Shown: positions 36,969 to 45,849, counted from the first letter of the stretch. The stretch is DNA of 64,000 nt from Bacillus australimaris (GCF_001307105.1 NZ_LGYN01000023.1:248001-312000); one strand, 5' to 3'. Program-made: numbers and translations. Notes: generated by a model from the sequence alone, not told the origin.

Positions 36969-38556
36969 GTGTCAGCACATCCTTTCTTTCAGCCACATAG
37001 CGATAATGTAGAGGGACTCTCAGCTGATAAGCATCGACAAGGTTCTGATTTGAAAATAAATCAAACGGGGTGCCATCATACACATGCTTCCCTTGATGAA
37101 AAAGAAGCACCTGATCGGCACATTCATCGACAAGCTCCATGTCATGTGTGACCATCAAAATGGTCGTGCCTTGGCGCTGACGCTCTTTTAAACGCCTCAT
37201 TAATTCCTTCGCCGTTTTTTCATCCTGCCCGAAAGTCGGTTCATCTAACAGCAAGACATCTTGATCAAAAAGAAGCATCGTGGCGACACTCAATCTTCTT
37301 TTTTGCCCTAAGCTTAAGGTGAAAGGATGCGCTTTTGCATGCTTTTCTAAACCAAACTCTTCCAATAGCTGAATCGTTTTTTCTTGTACTACTGCTTCTG
37401 GCCAATTCCGTTGTCTGCCGCCAAATGCAAGTTCATCAAACACTGTATCTTGTATAAATTGAAGCTCTGGATTTTGAAATACAAAACCTGCTTTTTCATA
37501 TAGCAGTCGGTCAGACCATTTTTTGAGGTTGGTTTCTTTTAAGAAAATATGACCTTTTTTAGCTGGTTCTAAACGGATCAAATGTTTGAGACAGGTACTT
37601 TTACCGCTTCCATTCTCGCCAATAATCGCTACCCAATCTCCAGCTTTGATATCTAGCTGAAGGTTACTCATAATCCGTTTTTTCCCGTAGCTTAATTGAA
37701 GACCGTCTGTACGTATCATGTTCTCTCGTTCAATTGATGGCACTTTTTGATGCTGCTCTTTTCTATCTTCAAAGGTTCTCATAAGGGTTTGACTCATTGG
37801 ATGAAAGGGATCTTGAATGATCGTGGACCATTTCTCGGGAAATAATTTTGGCCGCCAAATTCCTGCCGCTTTCATTTCTTCCTCATATGTCGTGAGCACA
37901 TCTTTTGGAGATCCGTCTGCTAAAATGCTGCCTTGATCGTCTAATAAAATCACCCGATCCATCCATTCGATGACACCGTCTAGCACATGCTCTACAAAAA
38001 TCATGGTTTGCTGCTGATCGGCTGCAAGCTGCTGCAGCAGTTGAAATATGTCCATTCTGCCTGCCGGATCAAGCTGTGCGGTCGGTTCATCAAAGAATAG
38101 AACATCCGGCTGCAATGCTAGTAAACAAGCAAGTGCCAATCTCTGCTTCATGCCGCCAGATAATGTGTGAATCTCTGTATTCGGGTCGACATCCAGTTGG
38201 ACTTTTTGCATGAGCTGCTGAATGATGTCATCCATCTCTTCACGAGGGACGGAACGGTTCTCTAAGCTAAAGGCAATTTCTTCATTGACGCGATGCATAC
38301 AAAACTGGGAATCGGGATCTTGAAACATGACACCTGTATGTCTTTGTAACACCACTTCGCCCTGCATGTCTGCTTCCACATGTTCTGGAATGATTCCAGC
38401 TAGAACCGAAATGAGCGTGGATTTCCCGCTGCCACTCGGACCTAAAATAAGCACCTTTTCCCCTTTTTGAATCGTAAGGGAGATTTGATGCAAAACGGGC
38501 TTAGGCTGTTCATAAAAACGGACAGTCAGATCATTGCACGCGAGAAATGAATTCAT
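36958..38556 (-). CDS. ykoD: ECF transporter double ATPase, YkoD
   Basis: The protein of 532 residues (start MNSFLACND, after AAAGGTG) contains two ABC ATPase domains. The first has Walker A LGPSGSGKST near 35-45 and signature TLSGGMKQRLALA, the second Walker A IGENGSGKSTC near 300-310 and signature LSLGQKRRLSVA; both Walker B ends (LFFDEPTAQLD and LLLDEPTFGQD) are intact. Fused EcfA-A' proteins of this type energise the YkoEDC thiamine-precursor importer. It overlaps ykoE by 26 bases. Confidence 0.94.
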   Translation of the reverse strand: MNSFLACNDLTVRFYEQPKPVLHQISLTIQKGEKVLILGPSGSGKSTLISVLAGIIPEHVEADMQGEVVLQRHTGVMFQDPDSQFCMHRVNEEIAFSLENRSVPREEMDDIIQQLMQKVQLDVDPNTEIHTLSGGMKQRLALACLLALQPDVLFFDEPTAQLDPAGRMDIFQLLQQLAADQQQTMIFVEHVLDGVIEWMDRVILLDDQGSILADGSPKDVLTTYEEEMKAAGIWRPKLFPEKWSTIIQDPFHPMSQTLMRTFEDRKEQHQKVPSIERENMIRTDGLQLSYGKKRIMSNLQLDIKAGDWVAIIGENGSGKSTCLKHLIRLEPAKKGHIFLKETNLKKWSDRLLYEKAGFVFQNPELQFIQDTVFDELAFGGRQRNWPEAVVQEKTIQLLEEFGLEKHAKAHPFTLSLGQKRRLSVATMLLFDQDVLLLDEPTFGQDEKTAKELMRRLKERQRQGTTILMVTHDMELVDECADQVLLFHQGKHVYDGTPFDLFSNQNLVDAYQLRVPLHYRYVAERKDVLTLAK

Positions 38557-39130
38557 GCTGCTCACCTTTGTTTCGTTTTTCTTTCATGATGGCATATTGA
38601 TTCAGTACACCTGTTTTAGATAGTGCATCCACCACCACTTTCGCTAAACAGCCGCCAAGTATCATCCCACTGATGATTTGAGTCACAAGAGTCATGAGTA
38701 AAACTTGAGACGTGTAATAACCAAAGCCATTTGCCACGAGACTGTACGCCATTGCTCCGATAGCTGCGAAGGCACCAGACAGCATCAGTGTCCACATGCG
38801 ATACCGTTTATACCCAAAAAGAGCGAAGGCGATTTCCGCCCCAAGCCCTTGGCATACACCAATCAGCAAGGCTGAAAGTCCGAAGTGGCTGCCTGTCAGT
38901 AATTCCACTGCTGCAGCGGCTGTTTCCGCAATTAGGGCAGCTCCCGGTTTTTGAATGATATACGCGACAATTGGACTGGCAATGACCCAGATTCCAAACA
39001 TGATGTTTCCTCCTGCCGGGCCAACAAGTGCTGTAATTGGTAAGTAAAGCGTGGACCATCCTAAATAGATCACACCGCACGCAACGGATAAAATCACCGC
39101 TAGGACAACTTCTTTCATCTTCCATGTCAT
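38531..39130 (-). CDS. ykoE: ECF transporter substrate-binding S component, YkoE
   Basis: The product of 199 residues (start MTWKMKEVVLAVILS) is a six-segment membrane protein matching YkoE, the S component for hydroxymethylpyrimidine/thiamine; patterns include WSTLYLPITALVGPAGG and LLTGSHFGLSALLIGVCQGLGAEIAFALFGYKRYR. Its ATG overlaps the tenA TGA in an ATGA junction, so it is coupled to tenA. A 19-residue longer form starting inside tenA lacks a ribosome site. Confidence 0.92.
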   Translation of the reverse strand: MTWKMKEVVLAVILSVACGVIYLGWSTLYLPITALVGPAGGNIMFGIWVIASPIVAYIIQKPGAALIAETAAAAVELLTGSHFGLSALLIGVCQGLGAEIAFALFGYKRYRMWTLMLSGAFAAIGAMAYSLVANGFGYYTSQVLLMTLVTQIISGMILGGCLAKVVVDALSKTGVLNQYAIMKEKRNKGEQHEFISRVQ

Positions 39131-39813
39131 GATGAATGCACCTCCAGTTGGACTGGCCACTCTTCTACAGTGAATGCCATCTCCCAAAACTTGTACTCAA
39201 GCTGGCAGCTTAAGATAAAGTGCTGTTTCATTTTTTCCTTTTCCTTCTCGCTTGCTGCTTCCGCCAGTTGATCAAGCCGCTTACAAAGCTCAACCGTGAC
39301 AGAGTCCGTTAATCCTCCATAAAACGTGATCCATTCATAGAACGGATGTGACGGGTCTGGCTGCACGTCTGAGAGCATTCGTTTCCCTATCTCCCAATAT
39401 GTCCAAGGGCATGGAAGCAAGACAGCGATGATTTCTCCAAGCGTGCCTTCCTGTGCAACTTGCAGCATGTGATGAATATAGTGATGAGCACTCGGGGCCA
39501 AAGAAGCACCTTGAAGTTCATCATATGCTACGCCTGCCACTCGGCAGAGGTTTTGATGAGGGTGCGTCTCACTATCTAGTACAAACGCGATTTGCTGATG
39601 GAAAAAGGCAATATCCTCCCTGTCTGTACATCTGCTAAGCGCTGCTGCATAAATCTTAATGAATGCCTGTAAGTATTCTGCATCTTGTTTGACGTAATGA
39701 ATGATCTGTTCCTTTTCCAGTTTTCCTGCTGCCAGTCCCCTGACAAACGGATGCTGATAAATGGCTTCAAATATTGATTCTGCTTCTTTTCTTAATTGCA
39801 TTGAAAATGTCAT
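39127..39813 (-). CDS. tenA: Aminopyrimidine aminohydrolase TenA (thiaminase II)
   Basis: The 228-residue all-helical protein salvages degraded thiamine by hydrolysing 4-amino-5-aminomethyl-2-methylpyrimidine to HMP. TenA patterns present are HPFVRGLAAGKLEKEQIIHYVKQDAEYL, ACPCPWTYW-like LLPCPWTYWEIGKRM (with the active cysteine in LPCPW near residue 135), and YEWITFYGG. It is the first gene behind the TPP riboswitch and precedes ykoEDC; in B. subtilis the corresponding first gene is ykoF. So uptake and salvage of the pyrimidine are joined in one operon. Confidence 0.93.
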   Translation of the reverse strand: MTFSMQLRKEAESIFEAIYQHPFVRGLAAGKLEKEQIIHYVKQDAEYLQAFIKIYAAALSRCTDREDIAFFHQQIAFVLDSETHPHQNLCRVAGVAYDELQGASLAPSAHHYIHHMLQVAQEGTLGEIIAVLLPCPWTYWEIGKRMLSDVQPDPSHPFYEWITFYGGLTDSVTVELCKRLDQLAEAASEKEKEKMKQHFILSCQLEYKFWEMAFTVEEWPVQLEVHSS

Positions 39814-39849
39814 AAAAAAAACCTCCTCTTTTTCAGTTGAATAAATGAA

Positions 39850-39876
39850 AAAGCCACCCCAAATGGAGCGGCCTTC
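39850..39876 (-). terminator. TPP-riboswitch-associated terminator
   Basis: On the minus strand AAGGCCGCTCC and GGGGTGGCTT pair around ATTT, followed by TTTTCATTT. It lies between the TPP aptamer and tenA, where the expression platform is expected. Confidence 0.85.
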
Positions 39877-39901
39877 TTATCGATTCAAACATGAATAAGA
39901 C

Positions 39902-40001
39902 AAGGTCCAGCTCCACTTCCCTCCGCTAGTACGAACTAGATCAGGTTCAAAGGGTCCAAGATTTTCTCTTGTCTCAGTCATACATGACTCCCCTAGTGGA
40001 C
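39902..40001 (-). ncRNA. TPP (THI-box) riboswitch
   Basis: The minus strand contains the conserved parts of the thiamine pyrophosphate aptamer: CTAGGGGAGTCA, CTGAGA, ACCCTTTGAACCTGATCTAGTT and CGTACTAGCGGAGGGAAGTGG. It controls the tenA-ykoEDC operon through the following terminator: with TPP bound, transcription stops. Confidence 0.96.
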
Positions 40002-40060
40002 TTTTGTCATTTAATTATCTTTACTCTACACATGTGGCGATTTGATGTCAACCGCCTTTC

Positions 40061-41188
40061 TTAATTCAACGTGCTGATTGTAGGCAGCTTCTCGACACCT
40101 GCAGCATAGTAGAAATTCAGCACACTGAAGAAATCAATCGGCTGTCCAGTTTTTAAATCGACAGCTAAAATATGATCTCCGTAATTTGTCAAATCGTCAA
40201 TATCTAAGCGCCTTGGCGTTAGCTTTCCAAGTGTATCGACAAAGGTATCGTAATAATATTGTCCGCTTGCAAATGATGATTGATGGTACATAAACAATGT
40301 TTCCACATCTAAGTAAACGAGAATGGCCTCTGAGGAGCTCGCATACGGAGCTGAGTACGACACAGGTACCGAAATATTTTTCACTTTCACACTTGAAACC
40401 TGATGGGTTCTTTGTTCATATTTTCCATCATAAGGGAAGTAAAATACACGTTTCCATTCATAATCGGCTGTCTTCGTTTGCTTGTTGTACACTTTTGTGC
40501 CATTTGCAAATACATCACCGTTTGCATACTCGGCTACAAAGTATTGCAAAGTAGACGATAGGGATTCAGCTCCTGTGAAATCAGGCGGGTTTTTTGCATT
40601 CACTTGTAACGTGTAAGAATCCCCGAAATCTCCTCCGCTTGTGATACCAAATGCGTAATCACCTGCTGGTAAATTGGTTAACCCTAGCAGACTGCCTGCC
40701 GGCTGAATTAGATCTGTCGGGTAGGCTTGTCCTGTTTCATAATCTACAACAAATAATTGAACGAAATAATCAGGATTTGAAGAGGTAATACGGCTGATGA
40801 GTGCCTGAGATGAAGACGTGCTTAAAAACCATAAATCAACAGGGTCCTCCTCTGTTAAAACAGAAGATTGATTGATTGCTAGTCCATCAATGGAATGAAC
40901 AGCAGACGTGCGCATTTTGCCATCTTTAGCAGCTTTTCGCTTGATGCTCATTCCTTTCTTTTTATCCACTTTAAATGATTTTTTCACTTGCTTCTGTTTG
41001 ATCGCAATTCCTTCATCCTGCTTCAAAAACGACTCTTGCACTTGCTGAATTGCCTTTTCCGTCAGTGGTGATATTTTCCCTTCTGATTTCGGTGCTTCTT
41101 CTGCTTTTAATGCTGGTGAAAATAAACCTGTTGCAACAAGTAAAACAGATAGTAAAGCTGCGGTAATTTTGACATAAAATGCTCTCAC
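40061..41188 (-). CDS. Secreted protein of unknown function with possible pre-peptidase-like domain
   Basis: The 375-residue product has a clear signal peptide (MRAFYVK, hydrophobic helix to about 27, cleavage near ALKAEE). The first mature 70 residues are highly charged and lysine-rich, followed by a beta-rich domain (about 100-200, with DLWFLSTSSSQALISRI and LPAGDYAFGITSGGDFGDSYTLQV) like the bacterial pre-peptidase C-terminal fold, and a further beta domain with many Tyr. I see no protease motif. It has its own space downstream of a DJ-1-type gene and upstream of the TPP operon. Family not recognised. Confidence 0.65.
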   Translation of the reverse strand: MRAFYVKITAALLSVLLVATGLFSPALKAEEAPKSEGKISPLTEKAIQQVQESFLKQDEGIAIKQKQVKKSFKVDKKKGMSIKRKAAKDGKMRTSAVHSIDGLAINQSSVLTEEDPVDLWFLSTSSSQALISRITSSNPDYFVQLFVVDYETGQAYPTDLIQPAGSLLGLTNLPAGDYAFGITSGGDFGDSYTLQVNAKNPPDFTGAESLSSTLQYFVAEYANGDVFANGTKVYNKQTKTADYEWKRVFYFPYDGKYEQRTHQVSSVKVKNISVPVSYSAPYASSSEAILVYLDVETLFMYHQSSFASGQYYYDTFVDTLGKLTPRRLDIDDLTNYGDHILAVDLKTGQPIDFFSVLNFYYAAGVEKLPTISTLN

Positions 41189-41287
41189 AGGAACATCCCC
41201 TTTTTCCTAATTTGGGTTTTTTACCCTGAGATCATTTTACCATTATTCCAATAATTGTTTTGGTCTTTTTTGGTACATTTTCATAAC

Positions 41288-41321
41288 AAAAAACCAGCCG
41301 TATGAACTACGACTGGTTTTT
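41288..41321 (-). terminator. Intrinsic terminator of the DJ-1-type gene
   Basis: AAAAACCAGCCGTA and TACGACTGGTTTTT pair around TGAAC with one mismatch; on the minus strand the T-run follows. It is eight bases past the stop codon. Confidence 0.88.
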
Positions 41322-41328
41322 GATCGTT

Positions 41329-41985
41329 TTATGCAATGGTTTTGACAAACAAGCGTGCTGTTTCTGCACTTGATCCAGGGTTTTGTCCAGTAATGATTTG
41401 CCCGTCAACTACAGCAAATGGTGCAAAGACATCTCCTTTTTCAAACGCTGCTCCTTGCTCACGAAGCTTTGTTTCCAATAAAAATGGAACCTTTGATGTC
41501 AGCTGGACGGCCTCTTCTTCTTCGTTTGTGAAGCCTGTGATTTTTTTGCCTTCGATAAATGATTTTCCATCTTGATTCTTCACATCAATGAATGCTGAAA
41601 CACCGTGACAAACGGCTCCGATCGCACCATTTTTATCTGAGATCGCTAAGATTGCATCAGCTACCAGCTGATTAGACGCAAAGTCGATCATGGGGCCGTG
41701 TCCTCCCGCAAAGAAAATTCCATCATAATCAGCTGGGTTCACATCTGTAAGCGCCTTTGTGTCTTGAAGTAATTCATACACATCTTGATATTGCGCTGGG
41801 ACACCTTCTGGAATCGAATTTTTGTCAATCGGTACAGTGCCTCCTTGAATGGAGACGATTTGTACATCTAGTTCATTTTCTTTAAAAATATGAAATGGCT
41901 CTGCCAATTCTTCTAGCCATAAGCCTGTTGGATGTCCATTCATTTCCGAACTGCTTGTCGAAACTAATAACACTTTCTTACTCAT
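41329..41985 (-). CDS. DJ-1/PfpI-family type 1 glutamine amidotransferase-like protein
   Basis: The product of 218 residues (start MSKKVLLVSTSS, nine bases after AAAGG) has the DJ-1/PfpI superfamily nucleophile elbow AVCHGVSA (Cys near residue 130) and the early glutamate in GLWLEELAEP. The second subgroup feature DGIFFAGGHGPMIDFA marks it as an Hsp31/glyoxalase III-like or YraA-neighbour protein. Possible roles are methylglyoxal detoxification or stress protection; the sequence does not choose. It is monocistronic. Confidence 0.85.
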   Translation of the reverse strand: MSKKVLLVSTSSSEMNGHPTGLWLEELAEPFHIFKENELDVQIVSIQGGTVPIDKNSIPEGVPAQYQDVYELLQDTKALTDVNPADYDGIFFAGGHGPMIDFASNQLVADAILAISDKNGAIGAVCHGVSAFIDVKNQDGKSFIEGKKITGFTNEEEEAVQLTSKVPFLLETKLREQGAAFEKGDVFAPFAVVDGQIITGQNPGSSAETARLFVKTIA

Positions 41986-42240
41986 CGTCATCATCCTTTC
42001 GATTTACCATGTGGTCATTTTATATTTTGCGCAATTAAATATCAAGCAATCAGACTTTGATTCAGCTCTTCATGTTATACCCGTTTTTCTAAAAAATATG
42101 ACATCTCTTAAAATCTAATCAATATGTCACATTCTATTGTCAGGGAATTTCATGTAAAATTGTCATTGGATGATATCATATGAGGAAAGATTGACAGATT
42201 TCTCGTCATGCGCGAGAACTTTTAAAGGAGTGGAAAAGCG

Positions 42241-42405
42241 ATGAAAACCTATTCGATTGTGATGATTATCATCACACTTTGTATTATATTGGCCGTCTTT
42301 TTGATGAACCTAACAGGGGTCATGTACGGAAAAATCATTATGGCAGTTGCCGTTGCTCTTTGTCTGACATCCATTATTCGTTTGATGGGTCTTCGGAAAA
42401 GATAA
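42241..42405 (+). CDS. Small hydrophobic membrane protein, 54 residues
   Basis: The short frame opens with ATG ten bases after AAAGGAG and codes for 54 residues: a first helix (residues 4-22, SIVMIIITLCIILAVFL), a short turn with NLTGVMYG, a second helix (31-47) and a basic end LRKR. It is flanked by a perfect intrinsic terminator at its stop and convergent to the DUF1304 gene. I do not recognise the family; the ribosome site, length and terminator argue for a real gene. Confidence 0.7.
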   Translation: MKTYSIVMIIITLCIILAVFLMNLTGVMYGKIIMAVAVALCLTSIIRLMGLRKR

Positions 42406-42434
42406 AAGCCGCCCTTACTAGGGGCGGCTTTATT
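42404..42434. terminator. Bidirectional intrinsic terminator
   Basis: AAAGCCGCCC and GGGCGGCTTT form a ten-base stem around a TTACTAG loop with A and T tracts either side, serving the small membrane gene and the convergent DUF1304 gene. Confidence 0.93.
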
Positions 42435-42439
42435 TAAGA

Positions 42440-42811
42440 TTAGATCGCCAACAGCAGAGCAATTAATGCAAGCATCGCTGGTACTCCTTGTTTGATGATA
42501 ATTGATTTATTGGATGTTACACCGCCAAATACTGCTGCGATGATCACACAAAGAATGAAAAATAGCTGAATCATATATCCAACAGTATTCGATCCTAAAA
42601 TGAGCCCCCAAATAAGTCCTGCAGCTAAAAACCCATTATAAAGCCCCTGATTGGCAAACATCACTTTGACATTTGGATCTTTTTGCAAGTGTTCTGGCAG
42701 CTTAAAAGATCTCTTCGCCATCTTTGATTCCATAAAGAACATTTCTAATAACATGATGACAAGATGTTCTAATGCGACGATTCCCACTAAAATAATTGCT
42801 AAAATATTCAA
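42440..42811 (-). CDS. DUF1304 family membrane protein
   Basis: The 123-residue protein has four hydrophobic segments and the DUF1304 pattern: an early glutamate in VALEHLVIMLLEMFF, then NQGLYNGFLAAGLIWGL and a last glycine-rich helix. Function of this family is unknown. The gene follows the ORF6C-like gene by five bases, so the two are likely translated from one mRNA. Start has AAAGGAATTAATTAA upstream, a usable ribosome site. Confidence 0.85.
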   Translation of the reverse strand: MNILAIILVGIVALEHLVIMLLEMFFMESKMAKRSFKLPEHLQKDPNVKVMFANQGLYNGFLAAGLIWGLILGSNTVGYMIQLFFILCVIIAAVFGGVTSNKSIIIKQGVPAMLALIALLLAI

Positions 42812-42816
42812 TTTAA

Positions 42817-43071
42817 TTAATTCCTTTCTGGTAGACGTTCACGAATCTCTATTTTATCCGTGTATAAATCAAAGTCTTGTATTAATTCTAACGCTTCATT
42901 AAATCGACTTTGTGGAATATCTTTCATTTTTCTCACGCCGAATTCCTTTTTAATAAAAGCCATGATGGTATTGATATGAAGCTTACCGTGGCCATCATAC
43001 TCCAAATGGCTGCAAAAAGTCTGCATCGTCCCTCGAATCACCTTTAATTGCTTGGTAGTGACACAACTCAT
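42817..43071 (-). CDS. Small protein resembling the phage ORF6C domain
   Basis: The 84-residue protein ends in a pattern KEFGVRKMKDIPQSRFNEALELIQDF that strongly resembles the C-terminal ORF6C domain of phage antirepressors (a helical region with DIP..F.EAL). The N-terminal half (QLKVIRGTMQTFCSH) also fits that domain's first helix. It has no DNA-binding N-terminal part, and no other phage gene is near, so this may be a domesticated remnant or a host protein family with that fold. The start has AAGGATG upstream. Confidence 0.6.
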   Translation of the reverse strand: MSCVTTKQLKVIRGTMQTFCSHLEYDGHGKLHINTIMAFIKKEFGVRKMKDIPQSRFNEALELIQDFDLYTDKIEIRERLPERN

Positions 43072-43242
43072 TGGTAACGCTCATCCTTTCCCTTTGTTTT
43101 AACAGCTAAAAAGAATCACGAATGAAAGAAAAACCTTCCAGTCTCTATTATATAATGGTTTCATTCGGATATCAAAACAAAAAAGAACAGACATTCGACC
43201 AAAAATCCTATCGTGTCATCACAATCCTTTTCTCACCATATC

Positions 43243-43275
43243 AAAAGGCCGGATTCAATGGTAGAATCCGGCTTT
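43243..43275 (-). terminator. Intrinsic terminator of the InhA-like gene
   Basis: GCCGGATTC and GAATCCGGC form a nine-base stem around AATGGTA; on the minus strand TTTTG follows. It is a few bases past the stop codon. Confidence 0.85.
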
Positions 43276-43279
43276 CTGT

Positions 43280-45661
43280 TTAGTTACTTTTTGAAATTAA
43301 TACTTTTCCAACAGAACGATCCTTACTTTGTCCAACGACTTTAAAGGATAAACCATAAGTCGGTACATCGCGTCCTGCATCTGGGTTATTAGGATTCACA
43401 TAATTCTTTTGATCACTAAATGTATGAGCTGGGCGAATATAACGGTCTTCCAGAGTTAAGCCTGTTGTTCCTGTATAATCTATATTCAGCTTCGTACTTG
43501 GATTCAAAGAGAATGCTGCGTCATGTACTTGGAACCCTGTGGCGGCAATGGATCCGTCACTCCATTTCAATACTTTCTGATCTGCATCTACTACACCAAG
43601 GAAGCCGTTCCCTGGATGTTTTCCTACCCAGTTATCACTATAAGATTGGTCAACATACCACACGACCAAACCGTTATTATAGCTCATCAGACTTGCCCCG
43701 CGTTTGATATGCTTTAAGCCTTTATCGACATCAGCGTAAGAGCGCCATTCTAGTAAATAGTATTGTGCTGCATATTGTTTTCCATTAGATTGCGAGAATC
43801 CATTGAACGTGAATGTTGACGTTCCTTCAGCATCATCTGACCACACTTTCGTTCCATCTGCTGTAACATTCAGATCATCTACGAATAAGCCTGGCAGTGA
43901 ATAGCCTGCATCAGTTGTATAACGGAATTGCAGATCGATTTTCTTCCCTGCATAAGCAGAAAGATCAAAGTCTGCATCTACCCAGCCTTCCGATTTCCCA
44001 TCGATGCCATTTCCTTCGTTCGCACCGGCTTCGTTTCGATCATTCGTGATGTTACCTGCAATGGTCTTCCATTGATCCGTCCCCGTTTCACGTACTTCTA
44101 CATAAGCATAATCATAATCTTCTTCGATATCGTACCATGCTTTAAATGTAAGCTCTGCTTTGCTTCCCTTCGACAAATCAATACCAGTTGTCGTCATGGT
44201 TGCATTCAAATTGTCACCCGTTCCACTGAAGTATGAATATTTCCCTTGAGCAGGTGTTGTGACAACAATCTCTTTATCTGGTAAATCGACTCGAACGGCA
44301 TCTTGATTCGTTCCTTTTGTTGCTGCTTCATCAATTAATACAGTTTTGCTTTTCTTTAATGTTGTACCATCAATGGTTTGTCCAGAAAGCCAGTTGCCCC
44401 CATGCAGATTTTGAAGCATTTCTTTCGCATATGGACTAAAGCCTGTTGGCTCAGTACCAGGAACTTTACCTGCCCAGCTTCCGCTTGACATGATCGACCA
44501 GTAAGAAACAGGCTCTCCTCTTCCTGTGTACTGTGTATCGTACTCATCAGGAAGACCAAGATCATGTCCGAATTCATGTGTGAATACACCTGCTGCGCCA
44601 TCTTCAGGCTCGATGGTGTAATCTAATGCGCCTAATTTTCCGCCTTGTCCTACTTCAGATTCAGTATTCGGAATTTCAAATACATCACCAAGTGACCAGC
44701 GGTGTGACCAAATCGCATCAGCGCCGAGTTGTCCACCGCCTGCTTCTTCACCTACGCCAGCGTGAACAACCATGAGATGGTCAACGATGCCATCTGGCTC
44801 GTTATAAACGCCGTCGCCATCAATATCATAGCGGTCCCATTGATCATATTCGCCGAGATCAATATTCGGATCTTTCGCTGCTGCTTCAAGCGCTTCTTTC
44901 ACCAATTCGCGCGGTTTTCCGTCACTTCCTGATTCGTCAGGTACGTTCCCGCCGTAGTAAGCTGCTTCATGCTTCGCTGTATACCAGCCTGCAACTGTTC
45001 CACTGACTGTGTAACTACCGCCGGACTGCTTTTCATAATATTGCTTCATGGATACTTTTCGTTTCCCATCTGGACCAATGTAGCCATTTTTTCCGAAAAG
45101 CATATCTTGATAGTGCTGTTGATCGTACTTGTCATAGTACATATCAGTCTCTTCTTTTTTGATACTATTATGCTTATAATCTTTAAAATCTACTAATAAA
45201 ACCAATACCTTATCATTGCGGACTTCGCCTTTATACTTTTCCTTTTTGACCGGTTTTACTTGATTGCCTTCTTTGCCTTTATGCTTCTTCAATTTTTTCT
45301 TTTTGGCTAATTTATTATGTACCTCTTGCTTGTACTCTTTTAGGAATTCAGGCTCTTCTGTTAAGGTGCTGGCACTTTGTTTCATGGCAGCTTCTTCTTT
45401 TTTCTTTAAATAGTTTTTCAATGCTTTTTGGGTTTCTGCTTCATTGGCATTCTTTTTGATCTTTCCTTGTTTTTTCAAGGCTTTGATCAGACGGTCTTCA
45501 TTCACGACACTTGAGTCAAATGGAATGCCTGAATAATGACCACCATCTGAGGATGTTGATTTTTCTGTGGTGTGGGCAGATAGAGGGGTGCTGAAAGCTG
45601 TCAATGTGCCTAAACTAAGGACAGCAGTTAGTGCAATGCTCGTCCATTTCCCTTTTTTCAT
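43280..45661 (-). CDS. inhA: Immune inhibitor A-type M6 metalloprotease
   Basis: The 793-residue secreted protease has a signal peptide (MKKGKWTSIALTAVLSLG to about residue 30), a lysine-rich propeptide (60-145), and the M6 catalytic domain with zinc motif HEFGHDLGLPDEYDT near residue 365. A VEP-like beta domain follows (GKYSYFSGTGDNLNATMTT, FKAWYDIEEDYDYAYVEV). Length fits InhA of Bacillus (about 795), which cleaves antibacterial peptides and matrix proteins. The start follows GGAGGAACCAAT. It is monocistronic with its own terminator. Confidence 0.93.
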   Translation of the reverse strand: MKKGKWTSIALTAVLSLGTLTAFSTPLSAHTTEKSTSSDGGHYSGIPFDSSVVNEDRLIKALKKQGKIKKNANEAETQKALKNYLKKKEEAAMKQSASTLTEEPEFLKEYKQEVHNKLAKKKKLKKHKGKEGNQVKPVKKEKYKGEVRNDKVLVLLVDFKDYKHNSIKKEETDMYYDKYDQQHYQDMLFGKNGYIGPDGKRKVSMKQYYEKQSGGSYTVSGTVAGWYTAKHEAAYYGGNVPDESGSDGKPRELVKEALEAAAKDPNIDLGEYDQWDRYDIDGDGVYNEPDGIVDHLMVVHAGVGEEAGGGQLGADAIWSHRWSLGDVFEIPNTESEVGQGGKLGALDYTIEPEDGAAGVFTHEFGHDLGLPDEYDTQYTGRGEPVSYWSIMSSGSWAGKVPGTEPTGFSPYAKEMLQNLHGGNWLSGQTIDGTTLKKSKTVLIDEAATKGTNQDAVRVDLPDKEIVVTTPAQGKYSYFSGTGDNLNATMTTTGIDLSKGSKAELTFKAWYDIEEDYDYAYVEVRETGTDQWKTIAGNITNDRNEAGANEGNGIDGKSEGWVDADFDLSAYAGKKIDLQFRYTTDAGYSLPGLFVDDLNVTADGTKVWSDDAEGTSTFTFNGFSQSNGKQYAAQYYLLEWRSYADVDKGLKHIKRGASLMSYNNGLVVWYVDQSYSDNWVGKHPGNGFLGVVDADQKVLKWSDGSIAATGFQVHDAAFSLNPSTKLNIDYTGTTGLTLEDRYIRPAHTFSDQKNYVNPNNPDAGRDVPTYGLSFKVVGQSKDRSVGKVLISKSN

Positions 45662-45811
45662 ATTGGTTCCTCCCTAATATGGTAATAAATAATATCTAAT
45701 TCTAGCATATTCCATTATACTTAAGTCGAAAAACATTTTATTTTCAGAAATTTTGTGGAAAATGCACAATACGGGTATGAAATGGTCGAGACTATTTGCC
45801 TGAAATAAAAG

Positions 45812-45836
45812 AACCCTAGGCGATATCGCCTAGGGT
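45812..45836 (-). terminator. Intrinsic terminator (perfect palindrome) of the MarR operon
   Basis: The sequence CCCTAGGCGATATCGCCTAGGG is a perfect 22-base palindrome flanked by AA/TT, with TTCTTTTATT following on the minus strand, 14 bases after the ABM gene stop. Confidence 0.85.
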
Positions 45837-45849
45837 AATTGTTGTTTTT

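Noticed and set aside
42817..43071. Prophage remnant
   Set aside because: Only one short ORF6C-like gene is present, with no integrase, attachment repeats or other phage genes nearby.
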